Counted from the first letter of the stretch, positions 43,607 through 52,723 are shown. The stretch: DNA of 64,000 bases from Stenotrophomonas sepilia (GCF_003244875.1 NZ_LXXZ01000056.1:1-64000), one strand, 5' to 3'. Notes: generated by a model from the sequence alone, not told the origin. Program-made: numbers and translations.

Positions 43607-45218
43607 CACCCCCCGTAACAAGCTCTCGCTGAAGCGCGAAGCCACCTCCGAACAGTTCAAGCTGGAAGAGCGCCTGCACAAGGTGCTGGCCCAGGCCGGC
43701 CTCGGCTCGCGCCGCGCGCTGGAACAGCGCATCGCCGAAGGCCTGGTCAAGGTCAACGGTGAAGTCGCGCAGACCGGCATGTCGGTCAAGAGCGGCGACA
43801 GGATCGAACTGGATGGCCGTGGCTTCGTCGCCACTGCCCTGGCCGAGCCGTCGCGCGTGCTGGTCTACAACAAGCCGGAAGGCCAGGTGACCACCCGCGA
43901 AGATCCCGAAGGCCGCCCGACCGTGTTCGAGTCGCTGCCGCCGCTGAAGGGCGCGCGCTGGATCGCCATCGGCCGCCTGGACATCAACACCACCGGCCTG
44001 CTGCTGGCCACCACCGACGGTGAGCTGGCCAACGCCATGATGCACCCGTCGTTCGAGGTCGAGCGCGAGTACGTGGTGCGCGTGCGTGCACCGGAAGGCG
44101 AGGAAAAGGTCTCCGACGCCATCGTCGACCGCCTCAGCCGTGGCGTCGCACTGGAAGACGGTCCGGCCAAGTTTGATGAGATCGAACGCATCGGCGGCAC
44201 CGATTCTCACGACTGGTTCCGCGTCGTGGTGAAGGAAGGCCGCAACCGCGAAGTGCGCCGCCTGTGGGAATCGCAGGGCTGCCAGGTCAGCCGCCTGAAG
44301 CGCACCCGCTATGGCAAGGTGAGCCTGCCGCGCGAACTGGCCCGTGGCCATTCGGTGGAACTGGGCACCGCTCAGGTGGAAGCGCTGCGTGCGCAGCTGA
44401 AGCTGGAAGAAGGCGCTCCGTCGGCATTGACGCTGCAGCCGGTGATCGGCCAGCGCCGCGCCGCAAAGACCACCGTGCGCGTGCGCGAAGGTGGCCGCGG
44501 CAATGCCTACGTCAATGGCCACAACACCGCTGACGAAGGTCGCGAGCTGCGCCGTTTCGACAACGTCCGCGAAGACCGCGGCCGTGGTCGCGGCGGCAAG
44601 GGTGGCGGCTTCAAGGGCGGCCTGACGGTCAGCGGTGAAGCAGCAGCCAAGCAGTCGCAGAAGCCGTTCAAGCAGCGCGCGCCGAAGAATGACCGTTCGC
44701 TGCCGGAAGGCAATCCGGCCGCGTTCCGCACCTGGTACGTGCCCGATGGCGTGAGCACTGGCCCGAGCGGGCACCGCAATGCCGGCCCGGGCGCACGTGG
44801 CCCGGGTGCCCGTGGACCGGGCGCGGGCGGCCAGGGCCGTCCGTACGGCAAGCCGAAGGGCCCGGGTGCCGCCGGCGGCCAGGGCCGTGGCGGTTTCGGT
44901 GGTGAAGGCCGTGGCGGCGCAGGCGGCCAGGGTCGTCCGGCCGGTGCCGGCAACCGCTCGCAGGGCCAGGGCAACAAGCACCCGTACGGTCATCCGGGCA
45001 ACGCTCCGAGCTTCCCGTCCGACCATGCAACCCCGGGTTTCAACCCGTATGGCAGCCCGAAGCCGGCACACGGCGCCCGTCCGGGCGGTCGCGGCCCGGG
45101 CGGTGGCAACCGTGGCCCCGGAGGTAACCGCGGCCCCGGCGGTCCGGGTGGCAACCGTGGTCCCGGCGGCAACCGCGGCCCGGGCGGCCCGCGCCGTAGC
45201 GGCCCACGCGGCGGCTGA
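43599..45218 (+). CDS. rluB: 23S rRNA pseudouridine synthase RluB with long Gly/Arg-rich tail
   Basis: A 539-residue protein. The enzyme part (about residues 22-290) has an S4 domain (LHKVLAQAGLGSRRALEQRI) and the RsuA/RluB catalytic motif GRLDINTTGLL with Asp128; it makes the pseudouridine equivalent to 2605 in E. coli 23S rRNA. E. coli RluB ends at about 290. Here another ~250 residues follow, basic and low in complexity: Gly/Arg/Pro repeats such as GPGARGPGARGPGAGG and GNRGPGG units, and a Lys/Gln/Pro segment near 365-385. Such tails bind RNA nonspecifically. The start overlaps the end of scpB, and a terminator follows. Confidence 0.93.
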   Translation: MSDTPRNKLSLKREATSEQFKLEERLHKVLAQAGLGSRRALEQRIAEGLVKVNGEVAQTGMSVKSGDRIELDGRGFVATALAEPSRVLVYNKPEGQVTTREDPEGRPTVFESLPPLKGARWIAIGRLDINTTGLLLATTDGELANAMMHPSFEVEREYVVRVRAPEGEEKVSDAIVDRLSRGVALEDGPAKFDEIERIGGTDSHDWFRVVVKEGRNREVRRLWESQGCQVSRLKRTRYGKVSLPRELARGHSVELGTAQVEALRAQLKLEEGAPSALTLQPVIGQRRAAKTTVRVREGGRGNAYVNGHNTADEGRELRRFDNVREDRGRGRGGKGGGFKGGLTVSGEAAAKQSQKPFKQRAPKNDRSLPEGNPAAFRTWYVPDGVSTGPSGHRNAGPGARGPGARGPGAGGQGRPYGKPKGPGAAGGQGRGGFGGEGRGGAGGQGRPAGAGNRSQGQGNKHPYGHPGNAPSFPSDHATPGFNPYGSPKPAHGARPGGRGPGGGNRGPGGNRGPGGPGGNRGPGGNRGPGGPRRSGPRGG

Positions 45219-45240
45219 TCACAGGCCACGCTGAAATGAG

Positions 45241-45268
45241 AAACCCCGGCCCAGGCCGGGGTTTTTCT
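45241..45268 (+). terminator. Rho-independent terminator after rluB
   Basis: AACCCCGGCC and GGCCGGGGTT form a 10-bp GC-rich stem with a 2-base loop, followed by TTTTTCTTT. It lies about 22 bases after the rluB stop and directly before the repeat at 45272. Confidence 0.85.
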
Positions 45269-45271
45269 TTA

Positions 45272-45356
45272 AAAAGGGGACGGAGGGGATTAAGTCGTTT
45301 TCGCCACGCCATGTGTCGAAGGGGCGAAAACGACTTAATCCCCTCCGTCCCCTTTT
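45272..45356. repeat. GGGGACGGAGGG family inverted repeat, 34-base arms
   Basis: The left arm 45272-45305 and right arm 45323-45356 are exact complements around a 17-base loop. Each arm contains GGGGACGGAGGGGATTAAGTCG. It is a relative of the palindrome at 67-132. The right arm overlaps the 3' end of the AraC-family gene and supplies its stop codon. Confidence 0.88.
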
Positions 45357-46135
45357 GCGTGGCGCTGGAAAGCGGCGGGCGTGGTGCCGGCCATGCTGCG
45401 GAAGAAGGCGATGAACGGGCTCTCGGCGGAAAAGCCAGTGTCCTGCGCCACATGCGCGACGCGATGCCCGAGCAGCAACAGCTCCATGGCCCTCATCAGG
45501 CGCCATTGCTGGCGCCAAGCCTGATAGCCCATGCCGGTATCACGTTGCATCAGCCGGCCAATGGTGCGCACGCTCAGACCCGCGCGCTCGGCCAGCTCGC
45601 CCAGTTCGGGCGGCAGCTGTTCGGCCAGCGGCAGGCAACGTGCAATGCGTGGATCACGCGGCAAAGGCAGGTCCATCGGCGCCACCGGTGCAGCGGCGAT
45701 TTCCAGCACGCACAACGCCAGTTGATGGTGCGCGCGCGGCAATTGCCAGTCATGGTCGAACGGTGCCTGCGCGATCGGCTCCAGCAAGGCCTGCAGCAGC
45801 GGACCTACGCCGATGATCGCCGGTTGCCGGGGCAGCTGGGCCGACAGGGTGGCGTCGAAGTACAACGAACGGTAGTCGACCGCCTGGCGCATCTGCGCGC
45901 GATGGCGCAGCCCGCCCGGAATCCACGCCGCGCGCGCAGGCGGCAGCAGGCTGATGCGATCACCGTAGGTCAGGCGCGTACAGCCCTGCCGGGTGTAGAG
46001 CAGCTGCGCGCGTGCATGCTGGTGCCAACCCGAATCGTGATCCGCCAGTGACGCCGCGATCCCCAGCACCGGAGCGCTCCAGGCATCAGCGTCGAAGGGC
46101 GCGTCCGGCTGCAACCAGGCCATGTCCGATTTCAT
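45335..46135 (-). CDS. AraC-family transcriptional regulator
   Basis: A 266-residue regulator. The N-terminal half is an AraC cupin-like sensor domain (HDSGWHQHARAQLLYTRQGC, the HxxxxHxHxxxQ motif). The C-terminal ~100 residues hold two helix-turn-helix units (LGELAERAGLSVRTIGRLMQRDTGMGY and HVAQDTGFSAESPFIAFFRSMAGTTPAAF). The last six residues (KGDGGD) and the TAA stop lie inside the inverted repeat at 45272-45356. The start at 46135 lacks a visible ribosome site; ATG 46123 is an alternative. It is divergent from, and probably controls, the MFS exporter gene. Confidence 0.9.
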   Translation of the reverse strand: MKSDMAWLQPDAPFDADAWSAPVLGIAASLADHDSGWHQHARAQLLYTRQGCTRLTYGDRISLLPPARAAWIPGGLRHRAQMRQAVDYRSLYFDATLSAQLPRQPAIIGVGPLLQALLEPIAQAPFDHDWQLPRAHHQLALCVLEIAAAPVAPMDLPLPRDPRIARCLPLAEQLPPELGELAERAGLSVRTIGRLMQRDTGMGYQAWRQQWRLMRAMELLLLGHRVAHVAQDTGFSAESPFIAFFRSMAGTTPAAFQRHAKGDGGD

Positions 46136-46213
46136 ATATCCAATGACAGGATGGAGAGAGTGCGCCATTGCAGGCGCGACCACAATGCGCGGCCCTGTTC
46201 GTGGAGCGCCCGC

Positions 46214-47341
46214 ATGTCGCGTCGCCTGTTGTTGCTCACCATCGCGCTGCTGATGTTTCCCCAGCTGGCGCAGACCCTGTACAGCCCGGCCCTGGCCGAT
46301 CTGGGCAAACGCTTCGCCCTGCCGCCGGGTACCGCAAGCCAGGCCATGAGCCTGTATCTGTTCGGCTTCGCTGCAGGCGTGCTGCTGTGGGGGCGCCTGG
46401 CCGATCGTATCGGTCGTCGCCCGGCCATTCTCTGTGGCCTCGGCGTCTTTGCCGTGGCTGCACTGGGCGGCCTGCTGGCTGGCAGCTTCGGCCCGGTGTT
46501 GCTGGCCCAAGCGCTGGCCGCGGTCGGCGCCGCGGCCGCTTCGGTGGTCACCCAGACCGTGCTGCGCGACCATCTGCAGGGGCCGGCGTTGGCGCAGGCA
46601 TTCTCCTGGATCGGCATGGCCCTGGCCCTGAGTCCGGCCATCGGCCTTGCACTGGGCACGCTGCTGGTGGGCCGCCATGGCTATGCCGGTGTGCAGGCCG
46701 GCCTCCTGCTGATGGTCATCCTGCTGATGCTCGGATGCACATCCGGCCTGCACGAGAGCCGCCCTGCCGAAGTCGCGCACACACCCATGCTGCCGCTGCT
46801 GCGGCAACTGCTGCGCGATCGCTGGATCTGGTCACAGGCGCTGCTGGTGACGGCGTTCAACGTGGCCATGTACAGCTGGTACGCGCTGGGTCCGTTCGTG
46901 TTTGAACGACTGCATTGGCCGCTGGCTTGGTTCGGTGCAAGCGGCGCGGTGCTGGCACTGGGCTCGGCACTGGGCGCGTGGGGCAATGGCCGCCTGCTGC
47001 GTGCCGGCGTTGCCGCGGCCACGCGCATCCGCATCGCCGCAGGCCTGGTTCTGACGGGAGGCCTGCTGGCTGCGCTGCTGCATGATCACCCTGCCCTGGT
47101 CGCGGCGATGGTGCCGGGGGTGACGGGCTTCGGCTTGGCCATTCCCAATGTGCTCGGCCAGGCCCTGCGCGGCTATCCACACTGTCTCGGCAGCGCAGGC
47201 GCGCTGTTCGGCCTGCTCTACTACCTGTTGATCGGTGCGGCAATGGCGTTGGTTGGTGCAGTGCAGCTGCTGGCACCGACCGTTATCGTGTGTGGCCTGC
47301 TGGCCTTGTGGCTGCAGCGACGGCGTCCCGCTGCAACCTAG
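46214..47341 (+). CDS. Major facilitator superfamily exporter (Bcr/CflA-like)
   Basis: A 375-residue inner-membrane protein with about 12 hydrophobic segments. The motif A region is GRLADRIGRRPAIL (about residues 62-75), between segments 2 and 3, as in drug:proton antiporters of the 12-segment DHA1 group; the RDHLQGPALAQAFSWIGMALALSPAIG stretch fits motif C of exporters. The start 46214 has GGAG 8 bases upstream. It is divergent from the AraC-type regulator with 78 bases between, a common arrangement for a regulator and its exporter. The substrate is unknown. Confidence 0.9.
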   Translation: MSRRLLLLTIALLMFPQLAQTLYSPALADLGKRFALPPGTASQAMSLYLFGFAAGVLLWGRLADRIGRRPAILCGLGVFAVAALGGLLAGSFGPVLLAQALAAVGAAAASVVTQTVLRDHLQGPALAQAFSWIGMALALSPAIGLALGTLLVGRHGYAGVQAGLLLMVILLMLGCTSGLHESRPAEVAHTPMLPLLRQLLRDRWIWSQALLVTAFNVAMYSWYALGPFVFERLHWPLAWFGASGAVLALGSALGAWGNGRLLRAGVAAATRIRIAAGLVLTGGLLAALLHDHPALVAAMVPGVTGFGLAIPNVLGQALRGYPHCLGSAGALFGLLYYLLIGAAMALVGAVQLLAPTVIVCGLLALWLQRRRPAAT

Positions 47342-47436
47342 GAATGGCTGCAAATGGAGCGCACTGTGCGCGGCTTCCGGGAACGGCTTTGATTCGCTGG
47401 CTATCGTGCGCGCTGCCCCACCCAAGGCAGATGCCC

Positions 47437-47730
47437 ATGATCACCATCACCGCCGAACAGGCCCGCGCCAATGCTGACGCCGCCAAGCGCCCGATCGAGT
47501 TGTTCTACCGCGACCTCGACAACGCCATCCAGGCCGGCTCGGAAAATGGCCGTCGCTACATCGTGTTCGGCTTCAGCCAGGTAATGGCCAGCGAGCAGCT
47601 CGTCGAAGACGCGGTCGCACAATTGCTGAAAAATGGTTTCGTTGTCGAACGGCTGTTGAGCGACTCCGAACAGCACTACATCCGCATCAGCTGGGGAACT
47701 GCCGAGCCGACGCGCCTCAGCGCCGGCTGA
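47437..47730 (+). CDS. Small hypothetical cytosolic protein, 97 residues
   Basis: A soluble 97-residue protein (MITITAEQARANADAAKRP start). Predicted secondary structure is an alpha helix, a strand containing RRYIVFGFSQ, a helix with SEQLVEDAVAQLLKNGF, and a strand ending YIRISWG, an alpha/beta arrangement. No family is recognised. ATG 47437 has AAGG 9 bases upstream; ATG 47431 is an alternative. Its 3' end overlaps the convergent periplasmic-protein gene by 14 bases. Confidence 0.65.
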   Translation: MITITAEQARANADAAKRPIELFYRDLDNAIQAGSENGRRYIVFGFSQVMASEQLVEDAVAQLLKNGFVVERLLSDSEQHYIRISWGTAEPTRLSAG

Positions 47731-48151
47731 TGGTGAAGGCGGCGCCGTCCACGCCCAGGTCCCAGCCCTTGCCGGTACCGGACAGGGCCAGCGAGATGTC
47801 ACCCTTGGTCATCACCTGCGCGTTGCTGGACTTCACCGCACCCGCATGCGCACCCACCGAGGCGTAGGTACCCAGCAGTTCGTTGACGCTGACCGCACCG
47901 GTGAAGCTGCCACGCCCATTGGTGATCTTCGACTTGCCCACGGTCAGGCCGCCGCCCTTCACTTCGATACGTACCGGCATGCTGGCGCCATTGCTGCAGG
48001 TGACGGTGCCGTTGCCGGAGGCGGTCTTGTAGATCAGCGACCAGCCGGACAGGTTGTAGCGCAGCTGGCAATCGAGATTGCCGGCAGCGTGCGCAGCCGG
48101 GGCCAGCGTTGCAGCAGACAGGGCCAGCAGCACGGCGAAAGGCTTGTTCAT
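47717..48151 (-). CDS. Periplasmic hypothetical protein, 144 residues
   Basis: An exported protein with a clear signal peptide (LLALSAATLAPAAHA, cleavage after about residue 22). The mature part is rich in Gly, Ser, Thr and Val and is predicted all-beta: LSGWSLIYKTASGNGTVTCSNG, VRIEVKGGGLTVG and GDISLALSGTGKGWDLGVDGAAFTISRR. Two Cys (C28, C52) may form a disulfide. I recognise no family. The gene overlaps the convergent small cytosolic protein gene tail to tail. Confidence 0.7.
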   Translation of the reverse strand: MNKPFAVLLALSAATLAPAAHAAGNLDCQLRYNLSGWSLIYKTASGNGTVTCSNGASMPVRIEVKGGGLTVGKSKITNGRGSFTGAVSVNELLGTYASVGAHAGAVKSSNAQVMTKGDISLALSGTGKGWDLGVDGAAFTISRR

Positions 48152-48254
48152 GGCAGGACTTCCAGTTCGGTCGGACTGACGGCGAATCTAGCAGTGCGCG
48201 CGTGCACGTTGGATGCAGGCGCGCGCGCTGGTGCGGCGGTGTTCAGGCCGTGGC

Positions 48255-49061
48255 TCAGGCCTGTTCATCCAGGTGGAAGGCATCGGCATCGAGCATCGCC
48301 GGGAAGCGCGCGCGATGCGCGGCCAAGGCATCGGCCGAGATGGTGGTGGTCACCACCTGTTCGCGTTCGCGGATCTCCACCTGCGGCTGGCCGAGGAAGT
48401 CGATCACCGCGCTGTCGCCGGCGTAGTGCAGCTGGTTGCCGTCCACGCCGACGCGGTTCACCGCCGCCACGAAGCACAGGTTCTCGATCGCGCGCGCGCG
48501 CAGCAGGGTCTTCCACGCATAGGCGCGCGCCGACGGCCAGTTGGCCACGAAGATCTGCAGATCGAAGTCCAGCTGCTGCGGACGCTCGACGTTGTAGCGG
48601 TTGCGGCAGAACACCGGGAAGCGCAGGTCGTAGCAGACCTGCGGATTGATCCGCCAGCCCTTCCATTCCACGCTCAGGCGCTCGCGGCCGGCGGCATAAC
48701 GCTCGTGCTCGCCGCCGTAACGGAACAGGTGGCGCTTGTCGTAGTACTCCAGCGTGCCATCGGGCGTGGCGAACAGCAGGCGGTTGTAGACGCCTTCGCC
48801 ATCACGCAGCTGCACGCTGCCGATCACCGCCGCGTTCAAGGCCCTGGCCTGCTCGCGCACCCAGGCCACGGTCGGGCCGTCCATGCCTTCGGCCTGGGCA
48901 ATGGCCTCGTTGGAGAAACCACTGGTGAAGGTCTCCGGCAGGATCACCAGGTCGGTGGTGCCGGCCAGCGGTGCCAGCAGCGCGCCGTAGTAAGCGCGGT
49001 TGCCGGCCGGGTCGTGCCAGCGGGTGTCGCCCTGGACGAGGGAAATACGCAGATCCTGCAT
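48255..49061 (-). CDS. Carbon-nitrogen hydrolase, omega-amidase type (YafV-like)
   Basis: A 268-residue cytosolic enzyme of the nitrilase superfamily. The Glu-Lys-Cys triad is Glu43 (LPETF), Lys109 (YDKRHLF) and Cys143 (QVCYDLRFPVF). The sequence around the Cys and the length fit the YafV/omega-amidase branch, which hydrolyses alpha-ketoglutaramate and ketosuccinamate. The start at 49061 has GCGGAGG upstream. It lies 14 bases downstream of the methionine aminotransferase gene. Together they would form the glutamine transaminase/omega-amidase route that salvages 2-keto-4-methylthiobutyrate to methionine. Confidence 0.9.
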   Translation of the reverse strand: MQDLRISLVQGDTRWHDPAGNRAYYGALLAPLAGTTDLVILPETFTSGFSNEAIAQAEGMDGPTVAWVREQARALNAAVIGSVQLRDGEGVYNRLLFATPDGTLEYYDKRHLFRYGGEHERYAAGRERLSVEWKGWRINPQVCYDLRFPVFCRNRYNVERPQQLDFDLQIFVANWPSARAYAWKTLLRARAIENLCFVAAVNRVGVDGNQLHYAGDSAVIDFLGQPQVEIREREQVVTTTISADALAAHRARFPAMLDADAFHLDEQA

Positions 49062-49075
49062 GTCCACGCCTCCGC

Positions 49076-50224
49076 TCACAGCAGGCGCAGGCGTTCGATC
49101 GCCGCGTCCATGGTCGCTTCGTTCTTGGCGAAGCACAGGCGCACCAGGCGCTGGCCGGCCGGAGGAGTCTCGTAGAACGGCGACAGCGGGATGGCGGTCA
49201 CGCCCTTCTCGATGGTCAGCCACTTCACGAACTCATGGTCCGGCAGGTCGCTGATGGCCGAGTAGTCGACCAGCTGGAAGTAGCCGCCCGGCACCGGCAG
49301 CGCCTTCAGGCGGGTGCTGGCCAGCTGCTCGCGGAAACGGTCGCGCTTGGCCTGGTAGAACGCGCCCAGTTCCAGGTGGTGTTCCGGCTCATCGCGGATC
49401 ATCGCGGCGAAACCGTACTGCGCCGGGCCGAAGCTGGTGAAGGTGTTGTACTGGTGCACCTTGCGGAACTCGGCGGTCAGCGCCGGCGGGGCGATCGCAT
49501 AGCCGATCTTCCAGCCGGTGCAGTGGTAGGTCTTGCCGAAGCTGGAGATCACGAACGCGCGCTCGCGCAGTTCCGGGTAGCGCAGCGCCGATTCATGGCG
49601 GCGGCCGTCATAGATGATGTGCTCATACACCTCATCGGAGATCAGGTAGATCTGCGTGCCGCGCAGCAGCTCGGCCAGCGCCTGCATGTCCTGCGCCGAC
49701 AGCATCGCGCCGGACGGGTTGTGCGGGGTGTTGACGATCAGCATGCGTGTGCGCGGGGTGATCGCCGCACGCACGCGGTCCCAGTCGACGGCGAAGGTCT
49801 GCGGATCCAGCGACACATGCACGGCCTTGGCACCGGCCAGATCGATCGCCGGTTCATAGCAGTCATAGGCCGGGTCGAGCACGATCACTTCTTCGCCGGC
49901 ACGCACCACGGCGTGGATGGCGTTGAAGATGGCCTCGGTACCGCCACTGGTGACGGTGATCTCGCTGTCCGCATCCACCTGCGCGCCGTAGCAGTCCAGC
50001 GCCTTCTGGGCGATGGCCTGGCGCAGCGGCGCCACGCCGGTCATCGGCGGGTACTGGTTCAGCCCGGCGGCCATCGCCTTGGCCGTCTCATCGATCAGGC
50101 GCTGCGGCGCGGAAAAGTCCGGGAAACCCTGGCCCAGGTTGACCGCGCCGTGTTCGGCGGCGAGCTGGGACATCACGGTGAAGATCGTGGTACCGACCTT
50201 GGGCAGCTTGGTGGTGGGTTGCAT
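49076..50224 (-). CDS. PLP-dependent methionine (glutamine) aminotransferase, YbdL-like
   Basis: A 382-residue class I aminotransferase. The PLP lysine is Lys231 in [25 protein letters not shown] (about 164-172) and ISDEVYEHI are typical of the YbdL/kynurenine aminotransferase branch, which prefers methionine, glutamine and aromatic amino acids. The N-terminus [17 protein letters not shown] fits the same branch. It is the first gene of a two-gene operon with the omega-amidase, which would remove its keto-glutaramate product and drive the reaction forward. Confidence 0.92.
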   Translation of the reverse strand: MQPTTKLPKVGTTIFTVMSQLAAEHGAVNLGQGFPDFSAPQRLIDETAKAMAAGLNQYPPMTGVAPLRQAIAQKALDCYGAQVDADSEITVTSGGTEAIFNAIHAVVRAGEEVIVLDPAYDCYEPAIDLAGAKAVHVSLDPQTFAVDWDRVRAAITPRTRMLIVNTPHNPSGAMLSAQDMQALAELLRGTQIYLISDEVYEHIIYDGRRHESALRYPELRERAFVISSFGKTYHCTGWKIGYAIAPPALTAEFRKVHQYNTFTSFGPAQYGFAAMIRDEPEHHLELGAFYQAKRDRFREQLASTRLKALPVPGGYFQLVDYSAISDLPDHEFVKWLTIEKGVTAIPLSPFYETPPAGQRLVRLCFAKNEATMDAAIERLRLL

Positions 50225-50276
50225 CGGCCTGGACTGTGGGGAACAAGGCCTCCGAGTTTACGCAATCCGCGCGTCG

Positions 50277-50346
50277 GTAGTGCCGGCCGCTGGCCGGCAA
50301 CCTCGGCTGGCAGATGGCGAAATTGCCGGCCAGCGGCCGGCACTAC
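50277..50346. repeat. Dimeric SMAG repeat, GTAGTGCCGGCCGC type
   Basis: Two 24-base arms (50277-50300 and 50323-50346) are exact inverse complements around 22 bases. Each arm folds as GCCGGCC-GCT-GGCCGGC after the GTAGT head. The arms are identical to those at 58816-58878. It lies between the divergent aminotransferase gene and ccmA. Confidence 0.9.
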
Positions 50347-50402
50347 CCTGTGAATTCACCGCTACAATTGCCACCGCACTCCGGCATGAAGACCCCTGCC
50401 CC

Positions 50403-51032
50403 TTGAACACCCCTGCATTGCTGGCCGCCAGCGGCCTGAGCTTCTCCCGCAATGACGAGCCGGTGTTCGGCCCGCTGGACTTCCATGTGGACGCGGGTGA
50501 AGCCCTGCTGGTGCAGGGTGGCAACGGCGCCGGCAAGACCACTCTGCTGCGCGTGCTGGCCGGCCTGGCCCGGCCCGGCGCCGGCCAGGTGCGGATCGAC
50601 GGCAAGCCGGCCAGCAACGCCGAGCGTGCGCGCTATGTCGCCTATCTCAGCCACCTGCCGGCGCTGAAGCCGGACCTCGGCACGCTGGAGAACCTGCACT
50701 TCCTGTGTGGCCTGCACGGCCGCCGTGCGCGGCAGATGCCCGGCAACGCGCTGGCCATCGTCGGCCTGGCCGGTTACGAGGACACTCTGGTACGCCACCT
50801 GTCGGCCGGGCAGAAGCGGCGGCTGGCACTGGCGCGCATCTGGCTGTCGCCGGCGCCACTGTGGCTGCTCGACGAACCCTACGCCAACCTCGACCTGGAG
50901 GGCATCACCCTGGTCAACCGGATGATTTCGGCGCACCTGCGCGCCGGTGGCGCTGCGCTGGTCACCACCCACGGCGCCTATGCCGCACCACCGGTGCGTA
51001 CCCGCCAGCTCGATCTCGGCGGTGCCGCATGA
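50403..51032 (+). CDS. ccmA: Cytochrome c maturation heme exporter ATPase CcmA
   Basis: A 209-residue ATPase of the CcmABCD heme-handling ABC complex, which releases holo-CcmE. Walker A is GGNGAGKTT (39-47), the signature is LSAGQ (133-137) and Walker B is LLDEP. The TTG start at 50403 is the only start that preserves the family N-terminus ([13 protein letters not shown]); the nearby ATG at 50386 is out of frame. It is the first gene of the nine-gene ccm operon and overlaps ccmB by ATGA. Confidence 0.93.
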   Translation: MNTPALLAASGLSFSRNDEPVFGPLDFHVDAGEALLVQGGNGAGKTTLLRVLAGLARPGAGQVRIDGKPASNAERARYVAYLSHLPALKPDLGTLENLHFLCGLHGRRARQMPGNALAIVGLAGYEDTLVRHLSAGQKRRLALARIWLSPAPLWLLDEPYANLDLEGITLVNRMISAHLRAGGAALVTTHGAYAAPPVRTRQLDLGGAA

Positions 51033-51724
51033 TCGCGCCGGGTACCGAACCGGGCCTGTGGCAGACCGCAGGCGCCCTGCTCAAGCGCGACCTGCGCCTG
51101 CTCTGGCGCCGCCGCGGCGACGCGCTGCAGCCGCTGCTGTTCGCGGTGCTGGTGGTGGTGCTGTTCGCGCTGGCCCAGGGTCGTGAGCCGCAACTTCTGG
51201 CCGCCACCGCCGGCGCCGTGCTGTGGCTGGCCGTGCTGCTGGCGGGACAGCTGTCGCTGGATTCGCTGTTCCGTTCCGACGCCGAAGATGGCTCGCTGGA
51301 ACAGTGGCTGCTGGCGCCGGTGCCGCTGGCCTGGCTGGTACTGGTGCGCGTGCTGCTGCACTGGGCCACCACGGCACTGCCGCTGATCGTGGTCAGCCCG
51401 CTGCTGGCCGAAATGCTGCATCTGCCGCATGACCAGCTGCCGATGTTGCTGGCATCGTTGCTGCTGGGAACGCCGTTGCTGAGCCTGATCGGTGGCGTGG
51501 TCGCTGCACTGACCGTTGGCATCCGGCGCTCTGGTATTCTCGTGGCGTTGCTGTCGTTGCCGCTGTACGTGCCGGTGCTGGTGTTCGGCGCAGGCAGCCT
51601 GGCGGCAGCCGGGCGCGGGCAGGATCCGGTCGGTGCGCTGCTGATGCTGGGCGCTGGCCTGCTGGTCGCGCTTGTGCTGGCGCCGCTGGCCACCGCCGCT
51701 GCAATACGTATTTCTCTGAGTTGA
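51029..51724 (+). CDS. ccmB: Heme exporter membrane protein CcmB
   Basis: A 231-residue inner-membrane protein with about six hydrophobic segments, forming the membrane part of the CcmAB transporter. The family block [17 protein letters not shown] (about residues 81-97) is clear. The start 51029 overlaps the ccmA stop. The next gene, ccmC, begins 43 bases after its stop. Confidence 0.94.
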   Translation: MIAPGTEPGLWQTAGALLKRDLRLLWRRRGDALQPLLFAVLVVVLFALAQGREPQLLAATAGAVLWLAVLLAGQLSLDSLFRSDAEDGSLEQWLLAPVPLAWLVLVRVLLHWATTALPLIVVSPLLAEMLHLPHDQLPMLLASLLLGTPLLSLIGGVVAALTVGIRRSGILVALLSLPLYVPVLVFGAGSLAAAGRGQDPVGALLMLGAGLLVALVLAPLATAAAIRISLS

Positions 51725-51767
51725 CCGAGCTGAGAGCCAATCCACCCCTGCTGGATAGCCGCCACGC

Positions 51768-52538
51768 ATGAATCCGATTGTCCGCTGGTTCCACCAACTC
51801 GGTTCGCCTCCCACGTTCGACCGTTTCGCTGCCCGCTGGTCGCGGGTGTTCTACCTTGCTGCAGTGCCGGTGCTGCTGGTCGGCATGTGGCAGGCGCTGC
51901 TGGTGGTGCCGCCGGAAGCCAAGCAGCTGGACAGCTTCCGCATCCTCTACATCCACGTTCCCAGTGCCTGGATGAGCCTGTTCGTGTTCGCGCTGATGGC
52001 GCTGTATGCCGCGATCGCGCTGATCTGGCGGATCAAGGTCTGCGAGATCCTGGCCATGGCCTGCGCGCCGATGGGCGCCGGCTTCACCCTCATCACCCTG
52101 CTGACCGGCAGCATCTGGGGCAAGGGCACCTGGGGCACCTGGTGGGACTGGGACCCGCGCATGACCAGCGAACTGGTACTGCTGTTCCTGTACCTGGGCG
52201 TGATCGGCCTGTACCACGCCATCGAAGACCGCCGCAGCGCCGCGCGCGCCGCTGGCCTGCTGGCCATTGTAGGTGTCAGCCTGCTGCCGGTGATCCGCTA
52301 TTCGGTGGACTGGTGGGGTGGCCTGCACCAGCGCCAGTCGATCAACGTGTTCGGTGAATCGGCGATCAGCAGCGCGATGATCGCGCCGCTGTGGTGGATG
52401 GTGATCGGCACCAAGTTCTGGTTCGCCGGTTCGGTGCTGGCCAAGGCCCGCGCCGACAATCTCGACCGCGAGGCCGGCAAGGCCTGGGTCGGCTGCCGTG
52501 TCGATGCCGCGCGCGCCACCCGGGAGGCCCAGCCATGA
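51768..52538 (+). CDS. ccmC: Heme-handling protein CcmC
   Basis: A 256-residue inner-membrane protein with six segments that attaches heme to CcmE at the periplasmic face. The tryptophan-rich WWD motif is intact ([16 protein letters not shown], about residues 120-135), flanked by periplasmic His for heme coordination (HVPSAW and NVFGESA loops). A C-terminal polar tail extends slightly beyond the last segment. It overlaps ccmD by 4 bases. Confidence 0.95.
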   Translation: MNPIVRWFHQLGSPPTFDRFAARWSRVFYLAAVPVLLVGMWQALLVVPPEAKQLDSFRILYIHVPSAWMSLFVFALMALYAAIALIWRIKVCEILAMACAPMGAGFTLITLLTGSIWGKGTWGTWWDWDPRMTSELVLLFLYLGVIGLYHAIEDRRSAARAAGLLAIVGVSLLPVIRYSVDWWGGLHQRQSINVFGESAISSAMIAPLWWMVIGTKFWFAGSVLAKARADNLDREAGKAWVGCRVDAARATREAQP

Positions 52539-52723
52539 CACACCTGCCCTATGTGATCGGCGCCTACGCCGTATTCGTGCTGGTGCTCAGCGCCGATGCC
52601 CTCGGTTCGTGGCTGCGCCTGCGCGTGGCGCGCCGGCTGGCACTGGCCCGCCAGCAGCGGCAGCAGACCCGCGCTGGCAGGCAGGACGCTGCGACGCCGC
52701 TGTCGACGGAGCTGGAACGATGA
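52535..52723 (+). CDS. ccmD: Small membrane protein CcmD
   Basis: A 62-residue single-pass protein: a short N-terminus, one hydrophobic segment (about residues 6-24, [19 protein letters not shown]) and a basic helical C-terminus ([17 protein letters not shown]). It stabilises the CcmABC-CcmE complex in other bacteria. It overlaps both ccmC and ccmE by 4 bases, confirming that it belongs to the operon. Confidence 0.9.
   Translation: MTHLPYVIGAYAVFVLVLSADALGSWLRLRVARRLALARQQRQQTRAGRQDAATPLSTELER

Noticed and set aside
46136..46807. The upstream extension of the AraC frame
   Set aside because: It runs antisense through the MFS exporter. The regulator's own domains begin near 46135.
50386..50388. 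ATG as the ccmA start
   Set aside because: It is out of frame with the Walker motifs; TTG 50403 preserves the family N-terminus.
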